Positions 23,781-35,344 are shown, numbered from the stretch's first letter. The stretch: 64,000 nt of DNA from Porogramme epimiltina (GCA_900155495.1 FTLJ01000124.1:1-64000); one strand, 5' to 3'. Translations and numbers: made by a program. The notes: generated from the letters alone by a model not told the origin.

Positions 23781-25233
23781 CAGTCACCCTCTCTCTCTCG
23801 TTTGCCCTGCCCGCTCGCCTCGACCTTCTTCCATATCGAAACGTCGACCAACACCTGCTAAGAACCCTCCAAAGCCTGTCCCTTCGGAGCAAACATTACG
23901 TACAGAAGACGTCAGGGCGTTACTGTGGTCGGGCCATGCGCAATTTCGCGTGCATCAGTGTACTCTGGGGGTGAACGTATGCGATTGCGTAGAGGACAAC
24001 GACACAATGTGAGTACCATCATTTTATCGTAACCCCCCTGTACCACGAAAATCGTGTGCACTGACGACCTATCCCCTTCGCAATAGCATGAATCCTTGGA
24101 TCAGGTTGCTGGTCAGTGGTGATACATAGGTCCACCACCTAGTAGTAGGAAAGATCGAGATTGAGGTGTGTAGGAAGTGGTAGAACCATAGTAACGCGTT
24201 CAAGTGAGTCTTCGTTTCGGATCATTAACTCGAGGTGGCCGAGAGACTAGCATGGTCCTTGACATAGATAGCGCAAACGCTCTCAAGAAGCTCAGGTGAT
24301 TGCCACCCCCTAGGCTATCGCATCCTCGGACAAGTGGAAGGAAATCGCTGCTTCTAGCAAAAAAGCACTTCCCTATTGCTACATCTGTGAGTATGTTCGT
24401 CTCTTCCTCGTGAATCCTCTCTGTTCCATTTTGGCATCGTCCTCCCACTCCCTCTGTCGCGTGCCACAGGCGTTACGATTCGCCAAGCGCTACTTATCGC
24501 GCTGTGATTCTGTGCGTTCCATTGCAGCCTGTTCATTCGGCCACTTCTAGAACTTCACGATTCCGCATTCTCGTGTCCCCTTCTGCCGCACTTTCGCTAA
24601 TCTAGAGACTCGAGGACGTGCCAGAGGGTGAGAACGAGGAAGACTTCGACACTAACTCACCCGCGGACATCCCTGAGACCACTGTCAACCTAGCGACGAT
24701 CGTAAATAGGGAGCAGCCAAACACGGGCGACTCCAGCAGCAGGGAGCGCGACAGGCTTGGGTATGGGGCCGACATGACGGGCGCAAGCCACCTGGGACCT
24801 CTGCGGAGAGCGGATGACGTCGTCCGATGTCATCCGTACCAATCGTCAGTTGGTCGCACTAGTACTGTGGCCGTTTCTATGTGAGAACATTGTCTATATG
24901 TCTCTGCCAACCAATTCAATGTATTTTGTGCTCATACAAGGCATGAATCCTGTGTGTCTATGAACAGCATACTTCGCTCGGGGAGTCAATGGGACCTCTC
25001 CTAAGAGCGAGCAGAAATGCGGCTGGTTGCAAGGGTATGGTAGGGGATACACGCAAGGAACGTAATCGTACGAGAGGGATGGAACCGTACGGTAAGGAAC
25101 GACGGCGTACACGAAGTACGAGACCAAAATGGGCACCAAGGAGTGACTAAGTAGCAAAGATACCACAAACGAGGCCGATATGTCCGAAACTACACCATTG
25201 TCCTACATGTCATGTGCTGGCTCTCATACTACA

Positions 25234-26983
25234 CTATGCCTCGTACTCCGGGAGGCGGTCGAAACCCCGCTCCATGTTTATTTGCTGCACGGCTCTCCGC
25301 AAGTCCTCCACCTGTTCCCGTATCCCGATCACGTCGTCTGTCACCGACAGCGATACGGGGGCTGAGGAAGAACCGTCTGAGGTGGTCATACTATCCGAGA
25401 TGAGTGACTGTCGTCCAGAGGGATGTACCTGCGCTGCTCGAGGATGACCGGGTGGAAGGAGATATGGCAACGAGGTAGTAGTCGCTGTGATTTGCGACAC
25501 GCGTTGCCCGGTGGATCTCGGAAGAGGTTGCGCAGAAGAGATGGATGCTCTCTCTGCATTGGCGAGAGGTGGCGGCGAATGCAGTTGTGTGGTGTACGCT
25601 GAGCCTGGGAGCATCGCGAAAGAGGACGTCTCGGAGAAGGTGTCTCGGTCGCGATGTGACGTTGATCTTGTCTCGAACCAATCTTGGAGGGTATTGGAAG
25701 GTTTTTTTAGAGGATATGCGTTCCTCCGTGAACGTTGGTAGAGGAGGGCCGTAACAATGGCGACCAAGGCCACGCCGGCAAGGACAGCGCCGACGATGAG
25801 AGCGATGATGGACGCTTTCTTGTCACCGCTGTTTCCACCGCCATTATTGTTATTCCCGTTGTTTGAGTTCCCTGGGAGGATTGTGCTTGCAACGTTGGGG
25901 ATACTGGTGAGCGTGGTGCTTACAACGCTCGTGCTCGTAACACTAGTGATGCTCGAGCTTGTTGTGCTTGCAACAATGCTTGTGGTACTCGTGCGTACGG
26001 TGCTCGTCCTTGCGCTGGCAGCGGTTGCACTTGCAGTGATTGCACTATTCGAGCTTGCAGAAATTTCGGTACGCGTGCTTGCGGTGGTGCTCAGCGAACT
26101 GCTCGGCGGGAAAGTTGGAAATGCGATTGCGTTTCCTCCGCTTCCTCCGCTTCCACCTATTCCGCCGCCTTCCGAGCTTCCGCCTTTTCCACCGCCTCCA
26201 GCGATTGCGCCACTGCCTTCGGCGATTCCTCCGTTTCCTCCGCTTCCTCCGATTCCACCGTTTTCACCAGTTCCACCAGCGCCTCCATTTCCACCAGTTC
26301 CACCGTTAATGCCAGTTCCACCGTTTCCGCCATTTCCACCAACTCCACCATTGATACTGCTTCCGCCATTTCCGCCATTCCCGCCAACTCCACCATTTAT
26401 AGCATTGCCACCGTTTCCGCCATTTCCGCCTGCCAATCCATTGTCTACGATAGAAAGACTCCGATTGGGTGTTATCGACGCTTTCCGGCGGCTGATGATG
26501 GGTATACTTGTCACCTAGAAGTCCTGAGTATGGTGGCAGATGTGACTTACGTCAGGACGAGGCGTGAAAAAACCGCACGAAGGCTTGTGCTGAGTGTGGA
26601 TTGCGAAGGTCAGATAAAGTTGCTCCCACTTATTATGGTTGGGCTCACTGGTCGGTAGCCGCACTAGAAGCTGTGTTATCCTTGGCGTGGTAGCTCGTGA
26701 ATGCGCTCGGAGCGGAAATTCTCTCTTCCATTGCCCATGTTTCTTGAGTGAATTTGTCACGGACGGTAGTGATCGCCATGCTTGTTGCCCTGAACATTAG
26801 CCATGATGACGGTAGATGACTGCTGTTATTTGTAGCTTTTTGCGATGTGCTCGAGCTTGAAGAGCAGGAAATCAAGGGTATGCTAGCAGGAAAGAGCTCT
26901 TGGCCAGTGAGCACTCTGTGAGCGAGACCAATTATGAGAGAGACAAGCAGGAGCCGCACGACGGCGGTCACGGAGTGCGACAT
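25234..26983 (-). CDS. D2: signal peptide, Gly-rich and Ser/Thr-rich ectodomain, TM helix, conserved tail (enzyme-less GtaA derivative)
   Basis: Start chosen at the ATG at 26983 ([24 protein letters not shown]), because D4 and D5 start at the same place and a TATA-like element lies 58 bp upstream; an earlier in-frame ATG at 27100 is less likely. Exon 1 (26649-26983) gives ELFPASIPL, then [20 protein letters not shown], where the GtaA start runs straight into the GtaA end. A short exon and a long last exon follow. The ectodomain has about 100 residues of Gly/Asn repeats (26130-26430) and a Ser/Thr-rich stalk (about 25900-26106). Next come the TM helix ([24 protein letters not shown]), [33 protein letters not shown] and the end LPEYEA. 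About 530 residues. The stalk-and-helix layout recalls Wsc/Mid2-type wall sensors, but there is no sequence homology to them. Confidence 0.75.
26130..26430 (-). repeat. Gly/Asn-rich tandem repeat coding region of D2
   Basis: About 100 residues, built on GGNGGNGG with inserts such as SINGGVGG and TGINGGTGG, a near 39 bp higher-order unit in places. It is the longest Gly-rich region in the family. Confidence 0.8.
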
Positions 26984-28887
26984 GCAGTGAGACGGTGTAG
27001 GATTCCAGGAGTAAGCGTTTGGACTGAGGACATCCTCGCCTTTCATAGAAAAATCTACTCCAACTCGATGAAAATTTACAAGGGGCTTCGAGTGCTCCAT
27101 CTTCTGTGGCGCGCAGCTCGGAAACGTAAAGTTCCCACTGAAGCGCCACTTTATGGACGTTTTTGAATCTCATTCGTTGGTGATACGCCGTATCGTCGCC
27201 GGGCAGTAGAAAACACCTTGAATGTGTACGAGAAATCAGATCTTCTATTGTGATACAATGATAGACCATTTCCCTAGATCGCTTCCGGTACTTAGCCTGA
27301 CGGGTCATCTATGAATGTAATTAGCATCGAGTCTGCAGTAGTACTTCTCTCCTCCTACCTGCCACTTCCAAACGGGATTAGCTGTAAGCATCCTAGTAGG
27401 CGTGCAGTCTTACCGAAAAGTCTGGGGAGAGGGATACGCAATGTCACAGGGCGAGGATATGCCTACGATGAGGACTGGATGAGTCCCGTAAGGCTGCGAA
27501 GGCATCTCTGCAAACCTTCGGCGGAGAAACCAACTGTTTCCGCCGTTATCACCGTCACGAATGAGTATGCAACTGTTTATCAACTTGCGGGAGGCTAAGA
27601 TTATAATCCATCGCACTGGACGCACAGAAGTGATTGGAGTTTAACTGGGTCCCCGTCGAGTTGTACCAAATTCTCTATAGACAGTCAGGAATATGACCCA
27701 TTTGAATCTGAAACGTCGGTAAGTTAGCGAATATACGGGTGGCCTGTTCAAATTACTACTTACTACTAGGGAACCCTCAGGGGAAAAGCATCTCACTGCA
27801 GTGCGGTCATGATTACAACCATATCGCCGGGTTTGATCCCAATCAATATAGCCCGCCGTGGGTGAGAATCGCCGCACTATGAGATGCCGGGATAGGAAGA
27901 GTAGGAGATAAATCTGTAGTGTGGCGCAGGCGAGCAATCTGGTAACAATCATCAATGGATGTGAAGGGCCGGCGATATAGTCCAAATAGATAACTAGATA
28001 CCTGGATGTCAGCACTGCAGGAGCCTTAACGACCGTGTGATTGATTCACAGACCATACATGATAGCACTCACATAAACGGCCATCTTTCTAGCGCGAGTA
28101 CGCCGGTGATTGTAGCCATTTTTGATTTTTCGTGTTCGACGCATCTAAAATATGTGATGAGCTTTCCGTACCAGTTATTTCCATGGCTCCCTCAACCTGA
28201 CCTCGAAGCGGCCTACGACTCCGCAAGGTTAACCGCCGACATAGTTTGCAATTGGAGGACTCAGGATAAGGTTATATGTATTCGCTGCGCCGCTCACGAT
28301 CCTGTCATCGATCATGTTAATAGCCTAAACATGAGTTTCTCCATAGTGTTATGTCAATGGTGAATAGGAGGGATCCAAGATTTTGTGCCACTGGTGGAGG
28401 AACGTGGCGAACGCTGGCCTGGGTGACTCACTTGGCAAAAACATGATTATATAAGCAACGGTGGGACAAGTAGGGCGCTTAGGGGACTTACTAATTAGCC
28501 TGCTGCAACTCAAACTTTCCGGGCCCTCAGTCCTAAAACACGGCTAGCAAGTTCGTGTAACTAGCTTTAGAAAGGGTCAGATGAGGGTGCAAGCAAGAAA
28601 TTACAAACAGAAGGCATACAAATGACACCTAGAAATGTGGAGAGCGTCGAACTTCAGTAACATGGAGTGCATTGTCTGTGGCAATTCACGGTTGCGAGGC
28701 TGGAGTCGGATGAGTAGAGTTCCACACTTCGACTCACGGAGCTTGCTTTATGACCTCGACTATGTTCAGAAATGCTTGTCTCCGACATTTTGGGCAGTCG
28801 TTGTACTATGGCAATATGGATGAAGTTGGGAGTAAATTTCCGGAACACATTGTTCAGGCTACTTGTACTATATGATGCGTTCTTGTA
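26984..28887. other. Spacer between D2 and D3
   Basis: About 1.9 kb. 27.0-28.5 kb parallels the upstream regions of D4 (34.15-34.75) and D5 (37.43-39.0). It contains a TATA-like TTCTATGAAA (minus strand, 27041-27050) for D2 and one copy of the spacer element with TGATTATATAAGC (28446-28458). From about 28790 it is the D3 3' flank. No intact gene recognised. Confidence 0.45.
28340..28490. repeat. Spacer repeat R2, copy 1
   Basis: Shares GTCAATGGTGA, then TTTTGTG, GGCAAACGCTGG-like and TGATTATATAAGC with copies at about 34600-34750 and 38840-38980. The most diverged of the three. Confidence 0.45.
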
Positions 28888-30346
28888 CTATGCTGCGTAC
28901 TGTGGAATGCAATCTCTGAATCGAGCAGCATTCGGCTCCTGAACGACTCTCCGCCAGTCCTCCACCGCCTCTCGTAGTCCAGCCAAACCTTCTGTCGTTG
29001 ACGACGCATCCGTTACTGTGACAGATTCGTTGGAGATAACTTGAAACCTATTTGAAACGAGTGAAGGCTGCCGCCCGATGGAAAATGCCGTTCGACGAGA
29101 TCGTGAAGGGAGAGGTGGCGACAAGGGGTCCGTGGCGACGAGCGAAGCACTCCACCTGGGTCCCTGGAGAGGTTGAGCAGAGGACAGCCCGATTTTCTGC
29201 GCCTTGGAGAGAGGTGCAGGTGCATGTGACTGTGCGACGGCCAGTGTTGCGAGATGCGATGAGAAGGTGTCTTGCTCGCGGCTGGTGGCTAATCTTGTCT
29301 CGAACCACTCTTGGAGGGTGTTGGACGGGTTCTTAGCGGCGAACGAGGCGTGTTTCCGTGAACGTCGGTAGAGGAAGACCCCTCCAGTGATGGCAGCAAC
29401 CACGGCGACACCCCCAAGGACGCTGCCGATGATGACAACAGAAACCGGAGCTATCCTGCCTTTGATGGGTGCGCTCCCATCGTCTCCGCTGGTTCCGTTG
29501 GTTCCGTTGGTCGCGCTGGGTCCGTTGGTCGTGTTGGTTCCATTGGGCGCGTTAGTCGCATTGTTTCCATTGATCCCTCCACCCCATTTGTTGCCTCCGT
29601 TTCCACCTATCATGCCACCCCTACTATTTTCACCATTTCCGCAATTTCCGCCGTTTCCACCGTTTCCTTCATTCCCGCCCATTCCACCGCCCCATCTACC
29701 GCTCCTTCCTTCACCGCCTCTGCCGCCTCCGCAACTTCCACCATCACTACCCCCACCGTCGATTCTTCTAATCATCTCTCCATTTTCTCTATCTTCGTTT
29801 TCACTTCCACTCTGTTGAGTATTCTCCCATTGCCTACTACTGGGTCTGGTGAGGGATATAAGCGTGTTCCAAGCCAACCACAATGTACACGTGAGTATCC
29901 AAGAGTGCTTGTGTGCCTGGTCACTCACATCGAGCGAAGGTGCGAAAGTATTGCACTAAGGTCGGGCCTGAATGTGTTGTAAGGATAAGAGAAGTACACC
30001 TCACTTGCTGTGGTAGAACTCACCCTGCCGCGCCTTTCGCGAATTCATCGTCGTTGGTGTGATGGTCCGTGAACGTGCCGGGGGCGGTATTGCTGGCTGC
30101 CCTTCCCCATACCCGAAGAAGTTCGTCACGGACAGTGTTATTATTCTTGTCCTGAATCGCTGCTGTGACCACAAGCCATGGTGACGGCAGGAGACCGCCG
30201 GTATGTGTAGCCTTGTACCATGTTTTCGGGGAATGAACGGGGGAAGGGACAAGAGCAGGGGGGAGGTATTGTCCAAGAGCTCCTTCGCGGGCGAGAGCGA
30301 GGACGAGAGAGACAAGTAGCAGGAGGCGGACAATGGAAGACACCAT
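28888..30346 (-). CDS. D3: signal peptide, Gly/Asn-rich ectodomain, TM helix, conserved tail (enzyme-less GtaA derivative)
   Basis: Start ATG at 30346: MVSSIVRLLLLVSLVLALAREGALG, then QYLPPALVPSPVHSPKTW. Within the same exon the sequence passes to SPWLVVTAAIQDKNNNTVRDELLRVWGRAASNT, which matches the last GtaA segment of copies A and E (VVTDTNVRDML..VWNRANSNT). This is the clearest view of the internal deletion. Exon 2 is GPDLSAILSHLRS. The last exon gives a Gly-rich part (29571-29754), clustered NAT/NGT/NTT sequons, the TM helix (VVIIGSVLGGVAVVAAITGGVFLY), RRSRKH, SNTLQEWFETRL, LREAVEDWRRVVQEPN and the end IPQYAA. About 450 residues. D3 is the duplicate of D1 but keeps more of exon 1. Its tail heptads are weakened (DWRRVVQEPN), and its final motif is IPxY. 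Confidence 0.75.
29571..29754 (-). repeat. Gly-rich repeat coding region of D3
   Basis: About 60 residues of GGGRGGEG, GGMGGNEGNGGNGG and similar units, more mixed than in D1 and D2. Confidence 0.7.
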
Positions 30347-30406
30347 ACAGCTCGGTAGTGCTATAGGATGGGAGGAGAGACAGTTAATCAAGCCCTTGTA
30401 GTACGC

Positions 30407-30600
30407 TCATATAGCACTACACCGTGGTTTCACGAACACTGCGAGTCGTCACGCTATCCAAGCCCTCAACTCCGGTCGGACGGAGATCGAGTGTTTGTGG
30501 CGGACAGTTAGGACTATAACACTAGATATTCCTACTGGAGTGCCACCCTATAAATGCGGATGAGTGCCATTCGCTAGTGATTCGTACCCGCCATCGATCA
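30407..30600 (-). promoter_or_regulatory. Class I promoter block of D3
   Basis: CTATATGA on the minus strand (30408-30415) sits 62 bp before the ATG at 30346, the same spacing as D1. Upstream sequence matches the D1 block. Confidence 0.5.
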
Positions 30601-31389
30601 TACCTTCGTCACTTGGCTCGCATGGAGTTTGTAAGCGATTTGTGCCTCTGGTTAGCGCAATACAATGCAGAGTAGGAGCGCACGAGCAACCCTGATGTGC
30701 AACAGGATGACTACGAGGTCGAGCAATGACGCTTCTGCTCCAGAGATTGAAGTTATATGGCGAAATATTCTCGTTTACTGAGCTCGGGTCGCGATAATTG
30801 CGTCCAAGGATCATCACGTCACACGATTAAAAATATCATGATCTTTGATGCCTACGCCTCCTCCTTTACTGCCGCGGAGTGAGAATAGCGGACAGTGTAT
30901 GCAGCTAATATAGTAATATTAGTGTAAGGATACCCTGCCCGTGGAAGATGTGAAGACTCGAATGAAGTCCGACAGGTTCCTGGGACAACTCGTCGAGCGA
31001 GAAGCTGACGGTTGCTATCTTACTCACTGCCTCGAGACATAAGGTGATCTGATACGTACCTGCGGAGAATGCGGTGCGCGAAGCAAGTGAATTCTACTTG
31101 GCCAACTGTGGGCAATAATGACAAGTCCTTTCGACTATCCTAGGGTTGACAGCTTCCGAGTATGAAAAACACCTCTGTGACTCGTTGAAAGTCAAAGCGT
31201 ATATTGTTCAGAGAATGTGTGGGGTTCGGAAAAGCTCAAATGCTGACTTACCCGCCAGAATGCCTCAAGAAGAAGGATGCATTGTAGTGTGGTTATGGGA
31301 ACAAACACGTCGCACTCTACAAGGCCGACGCCTGCCACGCCTCCGTGTCAAAATCGGCGAAAACAGCCCCAAGGGTAGAAGCTGAGATG

Positions 31390-31540
31390 CACTTACCTTG
31401 CAATCCCCGAGCTGGGGCCCATCTACTGCGATGGTAACTGTCTCGATTGCCCGTTTCCCGCGGGTGCGCCACACGTAGCATGACCTCCTTCGTGATCGGG
31501 CTGTCCTTGTTGATAGCTGTGGAGAAAGCGGGTCAGCATG
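31390..31540 (-). pseudogene. Decayed fragment of an unidentified duplicated gene (copy 2)
   Basis: Partner of 23100-23280. The minus strand reads INKDSPITKEVML, then the homologous GKRAIETVTIAVDG in another frame, so one copy or both carry indels. Family not recognised. Confidence 0.3.
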
Positions 31541-31599
31541 GGAGCACTCCATACGCAGCTGATTGAATAGGATAACGGTAATCGGAGGCGTTAGACTTG

Positions 31600-31860
31600 G
31601 TCTAGCTCTAGGATATCGACGAGCTCGTCGACGAATGCGAGGCGAGCATCACAGACTATGCGCACTGTGTCCATATATGTCAATGCGAATACGCACCATC
31701 AGAATGACGTATGCTATAGAGCTGCATTCGAAGGATTCAGTTCACCGCCCATGTGTTCCAGTTCCCCAATTCTCCGCGTCATGGATGAGGTGAAAGCGCA
31801 GGAGGGTGCATCGTGGTTCGGGATTGCACTAGTTATCGTTGTAAGATGCATCTTTTAGCT
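31600..31860. repeat. Spacer repeat R1, copy 2
   Basis: Partner of 23330-23600 and 35345-35640. The minus strand ends ...RDARLAFVDELVDILELDQV before a stop, the longest protein-like remnant of this element. Confidence 0.45.
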
Positions 31861-31865
31861 TCTTC

Positions 31866-31950
31866 TGCTACCGTTGGTGGAGGGAAGCCCTTGCGAAGGC
31901 GACGGGGGCAATAGTAGTACCACCAAGGACGCCGTCAATGGAAGCTTACT
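31866..31950 (-). pseudogene. Relic of a GtaA-type transmembrane-coding segment
   Basis: The minus strand reads GACGGCGTCCTTGGTGG followed by an Ala/Val-coding stretch, close to GGCGGCGTCCTCGGCGG in copy E, which encodes the start of its TM helix. Only about 80 bp is recognisable. Confidence 0.3.
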
Positions 31951-32610
31951 TACTTGAGCTGAGTTTATTTGAATCGCTCCCGGTGCGTGCTCTCCCGCCG
32001 TTGCCTCTGTTTTCATTCCGTCTCATTCCATTCTGTCCAAGAGGCGTTGAGCGGTATTATCACGTTCTGCTGGAGGCTGAGTGTAGGCAGCCTGGTTGGT
32101 TCTCACTAATCGGCCCTCCGGAGGAAGTTGAAGCTTGTAAGGATGCTACGGACACTGTTATTGTGTTTAGTTGTATTGAGTATCAGGTTGCGATTCACAC
32201 CACCATGCTATAGGTAGGACGTCTTGCGTTGAACGTTGAAGTTGGAGCGACGCGACGCAAGTCCGGACGCGTCTGACGCGCGGGCAACGGATCCTTCGAT
32301 GATCGGGAAAAACCAACTCGATGTCAGGTGATATTCACCATGACGTCATACAAAGTTCGACTCTGATGGGCGTCCCATTGATCGCTGGTAAGCTCTTGAA
32401 GCTTGAAGCGTGAGCAGCAACCAGGCTCGGATTAGTAGGGTACGTCTCATAGATATATAGGAAGAACGTGATCGTATGAGAGGAAATAAATAGTAAGGAA
32501 CTACGATACAAAACAAAAGCGGGTACTAAGGAGGGAACTGCTACATACAAGATAATTATATACAGAACTGAATCATTGTCCTACGTATGATGCACTGATT
32601 CTCCACTACA

Positions 32611-34140
32611 CTATGCTTCGTACCCTGGGAGGCTGTCAGAGCGCCGGACACTGTTCAGTCGTTGCAAAACCCTCCGTAATTCCTCCATCTGCTCCCGTAT
32701 CCCCATCATGTCTTCCGTCGTAGCCTGAGACAGAGACAGCCTGGGGGCTGAAGAAGACCTGGCTGGAGTCGCAACGTCGGAGATGATTGACAGCCGGTGG
32801 GAGGCAGGTGTCACCTGCAGGGGCCGACCAGGGGGGAGGAGATATGGCAGTGAGGTAGTAGTCTCTGTGATGAGCGATCCCCGAGGCCCGAATCTAGGAA
32901 GGCATTGTGTAGGAAACGGCACTGCTAGCGATCTCTCCGCGTCAATTAAAGGTGACAACGAGTGCGATTTTATGGTCCCTGGGTTGGAGGGCGTTGAGAG
33001 AGACGACGTCTCGGAGAGTGTATCTTGGTTGTAAGGGGATGTCGACCTTGTCTCGAACCAGTCTTGAAGAGTATTGGATGGTTTCTTCTCGGTAGGAGCA
33101 GCGCGCTTCCGTGAACGCTGGCAGAGGAGGAATACAACGATGACGGCCACGGCCACGCCACTAAGGACGGCGCTGATGATGAGAGCAGTGATGGAAGCTT
33201 TGTTACTTGTGCTGTCGTTGTCGTCTCCGTCTCCGTCTCCGTCTCCGTCTCCGAGTCTGTTCCCGTTGTTCCCACTGGTTGGGGTGCTTGAGATGACCGT
33301 GCGTGTGACGCTTACGACGCTCATGCTCATGATGCTTGTGCTTGATGCGGTGATGTTTGTGTGGGCTCCGTCATTCCCTCCTGTTCCTCCTCCGGGAATT
33401 CCTACGCTTGCGTTTCCACCGTTCCCAGCGTGGATACTGTTCTCGTCGTTCCCGTTCCCGCTGTTCGTGACCGTGATATTCCCGCCGTTCCCGCCTGTCG
33501 CGTTCGGATTATTGATCTGCACGCCGCTACCATTTGCATTGCCGCCGTTCCCGCCGTTTCCACTTGTCACGTTATTTATAATCGTGTCAAGATCTTCTCT
33601 GACAGAAACATTGGACGATATGGACAGGTTCCGGCGACTAAGCATGGAAATGTTAGTCACTAAAAAGTCTTGAGAATCACGCGATAGTTTGCTTACGTTA
33701 ATACTAGGCGCGAGGATTTTGCACAGGGGCTCGTCCTGAAAATGGGGAAGCTGGTCAGAGACAGAGCGTCTCGCTCGCTGTGATTGTGCCTACCGTGCGA
33801 TGCTGTTGGTGGAGACATTTAAAGACGTCTCGGGATTGACGTGATAGCCTGCGGATTTGCCCGGAGTGATATCACTCGCTGCTATTGCAGGCATTCCTGG
33901 GGTAAACTTGACACGGGCTGCGGCATTCGCCACACTCGTTCCTCTGAGCGTAGACCATGTCAACGGTAGATAACTGCTCCAATTTGTATTTTTGTGCAAT
34001 GCACTGGAGCATAAGGAGCGGGCGACAAAGGGGACGCTAGCAGGAAAGAACTCTTGACTAGTTGTTGCTCTGTGAGAGAGACAAATTATGAGAGAGACGA
34101 GCAGGAGGAGCCGCACGACGGCGGCCACGGAGTGCGACAT
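32611..34140 (-). CDS. D4: signal peptide, Gly/Asn-rich ectodomain, TM helix, conserved tail (enzyme-less GtaA derivative)
   Basis: Start ATG at 34140: [21 protein letters not shown], then EFFPASVPFVARSL. Exon 1 runs on into LPLTWSTLRGTSVANAAARVKF, the same fusion as in D2 and D5. The short second exon (TSPCAKSSRLVLT) and a last exon starting near SRRNLSISSNVSV follow. The ectodomain is Gly/Asn-rich (33375-33561), then Thr/Ser-rich, then a GDGDGDGDDND acid run from a perfect hexanucleotide repeat. The TM helix is ITALIISAVLSGVAVAVIVVFLL, followed by [35 protein letters not shown] and the end LPGYEA. About 460 residues. Closely related to D5; the class II signal peptide (MSHS) and promoter are shared with D2 and D5. 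Confidence 0.75.
33223..33252. repeat. Perfect hexanucleotide microsatellite in D4
   Basis: Five copies of GTCTCC on the plus strand. In the minus-strand gene this encodes alternating Gly-Asp just outside the membrane. D5 lacks it at the matching place, so the length changed after duplication. Confidence 0.9.
33375..33561 (-). repeat. Gly/Asn-rich coding region of D4
   Basis: About 62 residues with GGNGGN units interspersed with sequon-like NAT, NIT and NAS. Confidence 0.65.
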
Positions 34141-34196
34141 GGAGTAAGACGGTGTAGAATGGCAGGAGTAAGTGGCTGAGCCGGGGGCATCCCAGC

Positions 34197-34206
34197 CTTT
34201 ATAGAA
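34197..34206 (-). promoter_or_regulatory. Class II TATA box of D4
   Basis: TTCTATAAAGG on the minus strand, about 60 bp before the ATG; the same string is 60 bp before the D5 ATG, and a mutated form is before D2. Confidence 0.5.
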
Positions 34207-34599
34207 AAACTCAGGCCAGCCATATGGGAGCTCACCGTGTCGTAAATTTCCCCCATTCCAGGAGGATGGGTGGGCTTCATGTGCTCTGTCTTTCGTGGCG
34301 CACAGACAAAAAACTTGAAGTTCCCACTGAACCGCCGCCCTATGAAGCTCATTTGTCAGTGCTTCACAGTGTTGTCACCGAATCATGGTAAACACGTTGA
34401 ACGTGTATGGGAGACCAGTTTTTCCATCACGATACGATGCCAGGCAGCTTTTAGATCTCCTCCATTAAGAAGAGTCGTCGCTGTGTGATGGGTCGTCTAT
34501 GATTGTAGACTTTACCCTTTCGTAGGGTGCTCGGGCTTCAAGACGAGTGCCTGTATGATTTCTGAGCTTGAATGCGTTAAGAGGCGGAATGCAAGTCGT

Positions 34600-34750
34600 G
34601 CCACGGTGCCACGTCAATGGTGAGCAGGAGGCATTCAAGGTTTTGTGGAAGAATTTGGCAAACGCTGGTTCAGGTAGCCGCCGCGAGTCATTGGCGACAT
34701 TCCATGATTATATAAGCGGCAACGAGACCAGGTAAGCGCCCTACTGGTGC
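34600..34750. repeat. Spacer repeat R2, copy 2
   Basis: Near-identical to 38820-38980 over GTCAATGGTGAGCAGGAGGC and TGATTATATAAGCG. Confidence 0.6.
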
Positions 34751-35086
34751 TGACCGAATTTTTCTCTGATTTTCTCTAATCCCCGACAGAGAGAAGTCTG
34801 CATATCGAAAGGCGACGTATATGTGATGCATATGAGGTGCAGCCTAGTGCACAGCCAAGGAGATCAACACTGCCGCCGCTTTAAAGGCAGTGGGAGTTTT
34901 CGTTGGCCACCGCTCACTGCGGGCTATGTCCATGACACATGTAGCAACCACTAAATCGGGAGTCGCTGTGCTGATTCTTCAACAAAAACATCCATTATGT
35001 GGCCTATACTGAGGATCGCGTGACCGCAAACGCCAAACCCCGATAAATTGTCTATGCAGTACATCCAGGGTACCCCAGGCGGCCTC

Positions 35087-35340
35087 TCAGAAGCCCTGAT
35101 CCTCCTGGTACACAGGCGGTGGCTCAGAACGTTCCTGTCTGATCCGCTCCATCACCCGCCGTAGGTTCTGCACCTCAACTCGAAGTCCTACTACGTCATC
35201 TGTCGCCGGTATTGAATGAATTGCCGTACTTGCATCATAGTCGAAGCCGGCGTTGAAGTGAGCAGGCAAGTCCTGTGGGCTTGCGATCTCCGATCCGGGT
35301 ACGGATAGACTCAAAATGCCTGTACCCGACCCGTGGCATA
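35087..35340 (-). pseudogene. Truncated copy of the 3' end of GtaA-like copy E
   Basis: The minus strand encodes PQDLPAHFNAGFDYDASTAIHSI, then TDDVVGLRVEVQNLRRVMERIRQ and the end PPPVYQEDQGF, almost identical to the tail of copy E (39338-39540). The homology ends at about 35300-35340 where the sequence switches to repeat R1. There is no membrane helix, ectodomain or promoter. It is a duplication breakpoint product rather than a gene. Confidence 0.75.
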
Positions 35341-35344
35341 CCTT

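Larger units (their letters stand above)
22018..25233. other. Spacer between D1 and D2 with decayed duplicated sequence
   Basis: About 3.2 kb. It includes the class I promoter block of D1 (22080-22260). From 22.1 to 23.75 kb it is recognisably the same sequence as 30.4-31.95 kb; for example, both share ACTATCCTAGGGT and then CTCAAATGC. Minus-strand fragments look like old coding sequence but carry frame breaks. The stretch 23.75-24.9 kb has no partner that I found. An open plus-strand frame at 24618-24884 (MPEGENEEDFDTNSP...) has somewhat protein-like composition, but no family or splice partner was recognised. Confidence 0.5.
30347..32610. other. Spacer between D3 and D4, duplicate of the D1-D2 spacer
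   Basis: About 2.26 kb. 30.4-31.95 kb repeats 22.1-23.75 kb, including the class I promoter block and the two relic fragments. 32.2-32.6 kb resembles 35.6-36.0 kb (GGTAGGACGTCTTG, then TCTCATAGATATAT). No intact gene. Confidence 0.5.

Noticed and set aside
24618..24884. Plus-strand frame MPEGENEEDFDTNSP... in the D1-D2 spacer
   Set aside because: Somewhat protein-like, but there is no family match by eye, no splice partner and no duplicate at the D3-D4 spacer. Left as an unassigned note in the spacer entry.
25757..26518. Long plus-strand open frame opposite D2 (Pro/Phe-rich)
   Set aside because: It is the complement of the Gly/Asn repeat: GGN codons read in reverse as Pro/Phe-type codons, which keeps both strands open. 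The same is seen opposite D1 (21214-21798), D3 (29387-29818) and D4 (33074-33673). No splice or start context supports a gene.
26984..27100. Upstream ATG at 27100 as the start of D2
   Set aside because: It would place 39 extra residues before the hydrophobic signal peptide. D4 and D5 start at the MSHS codon, and the TATA-like element lies only 58 bp upstream of that codon, inside the would-be extension.
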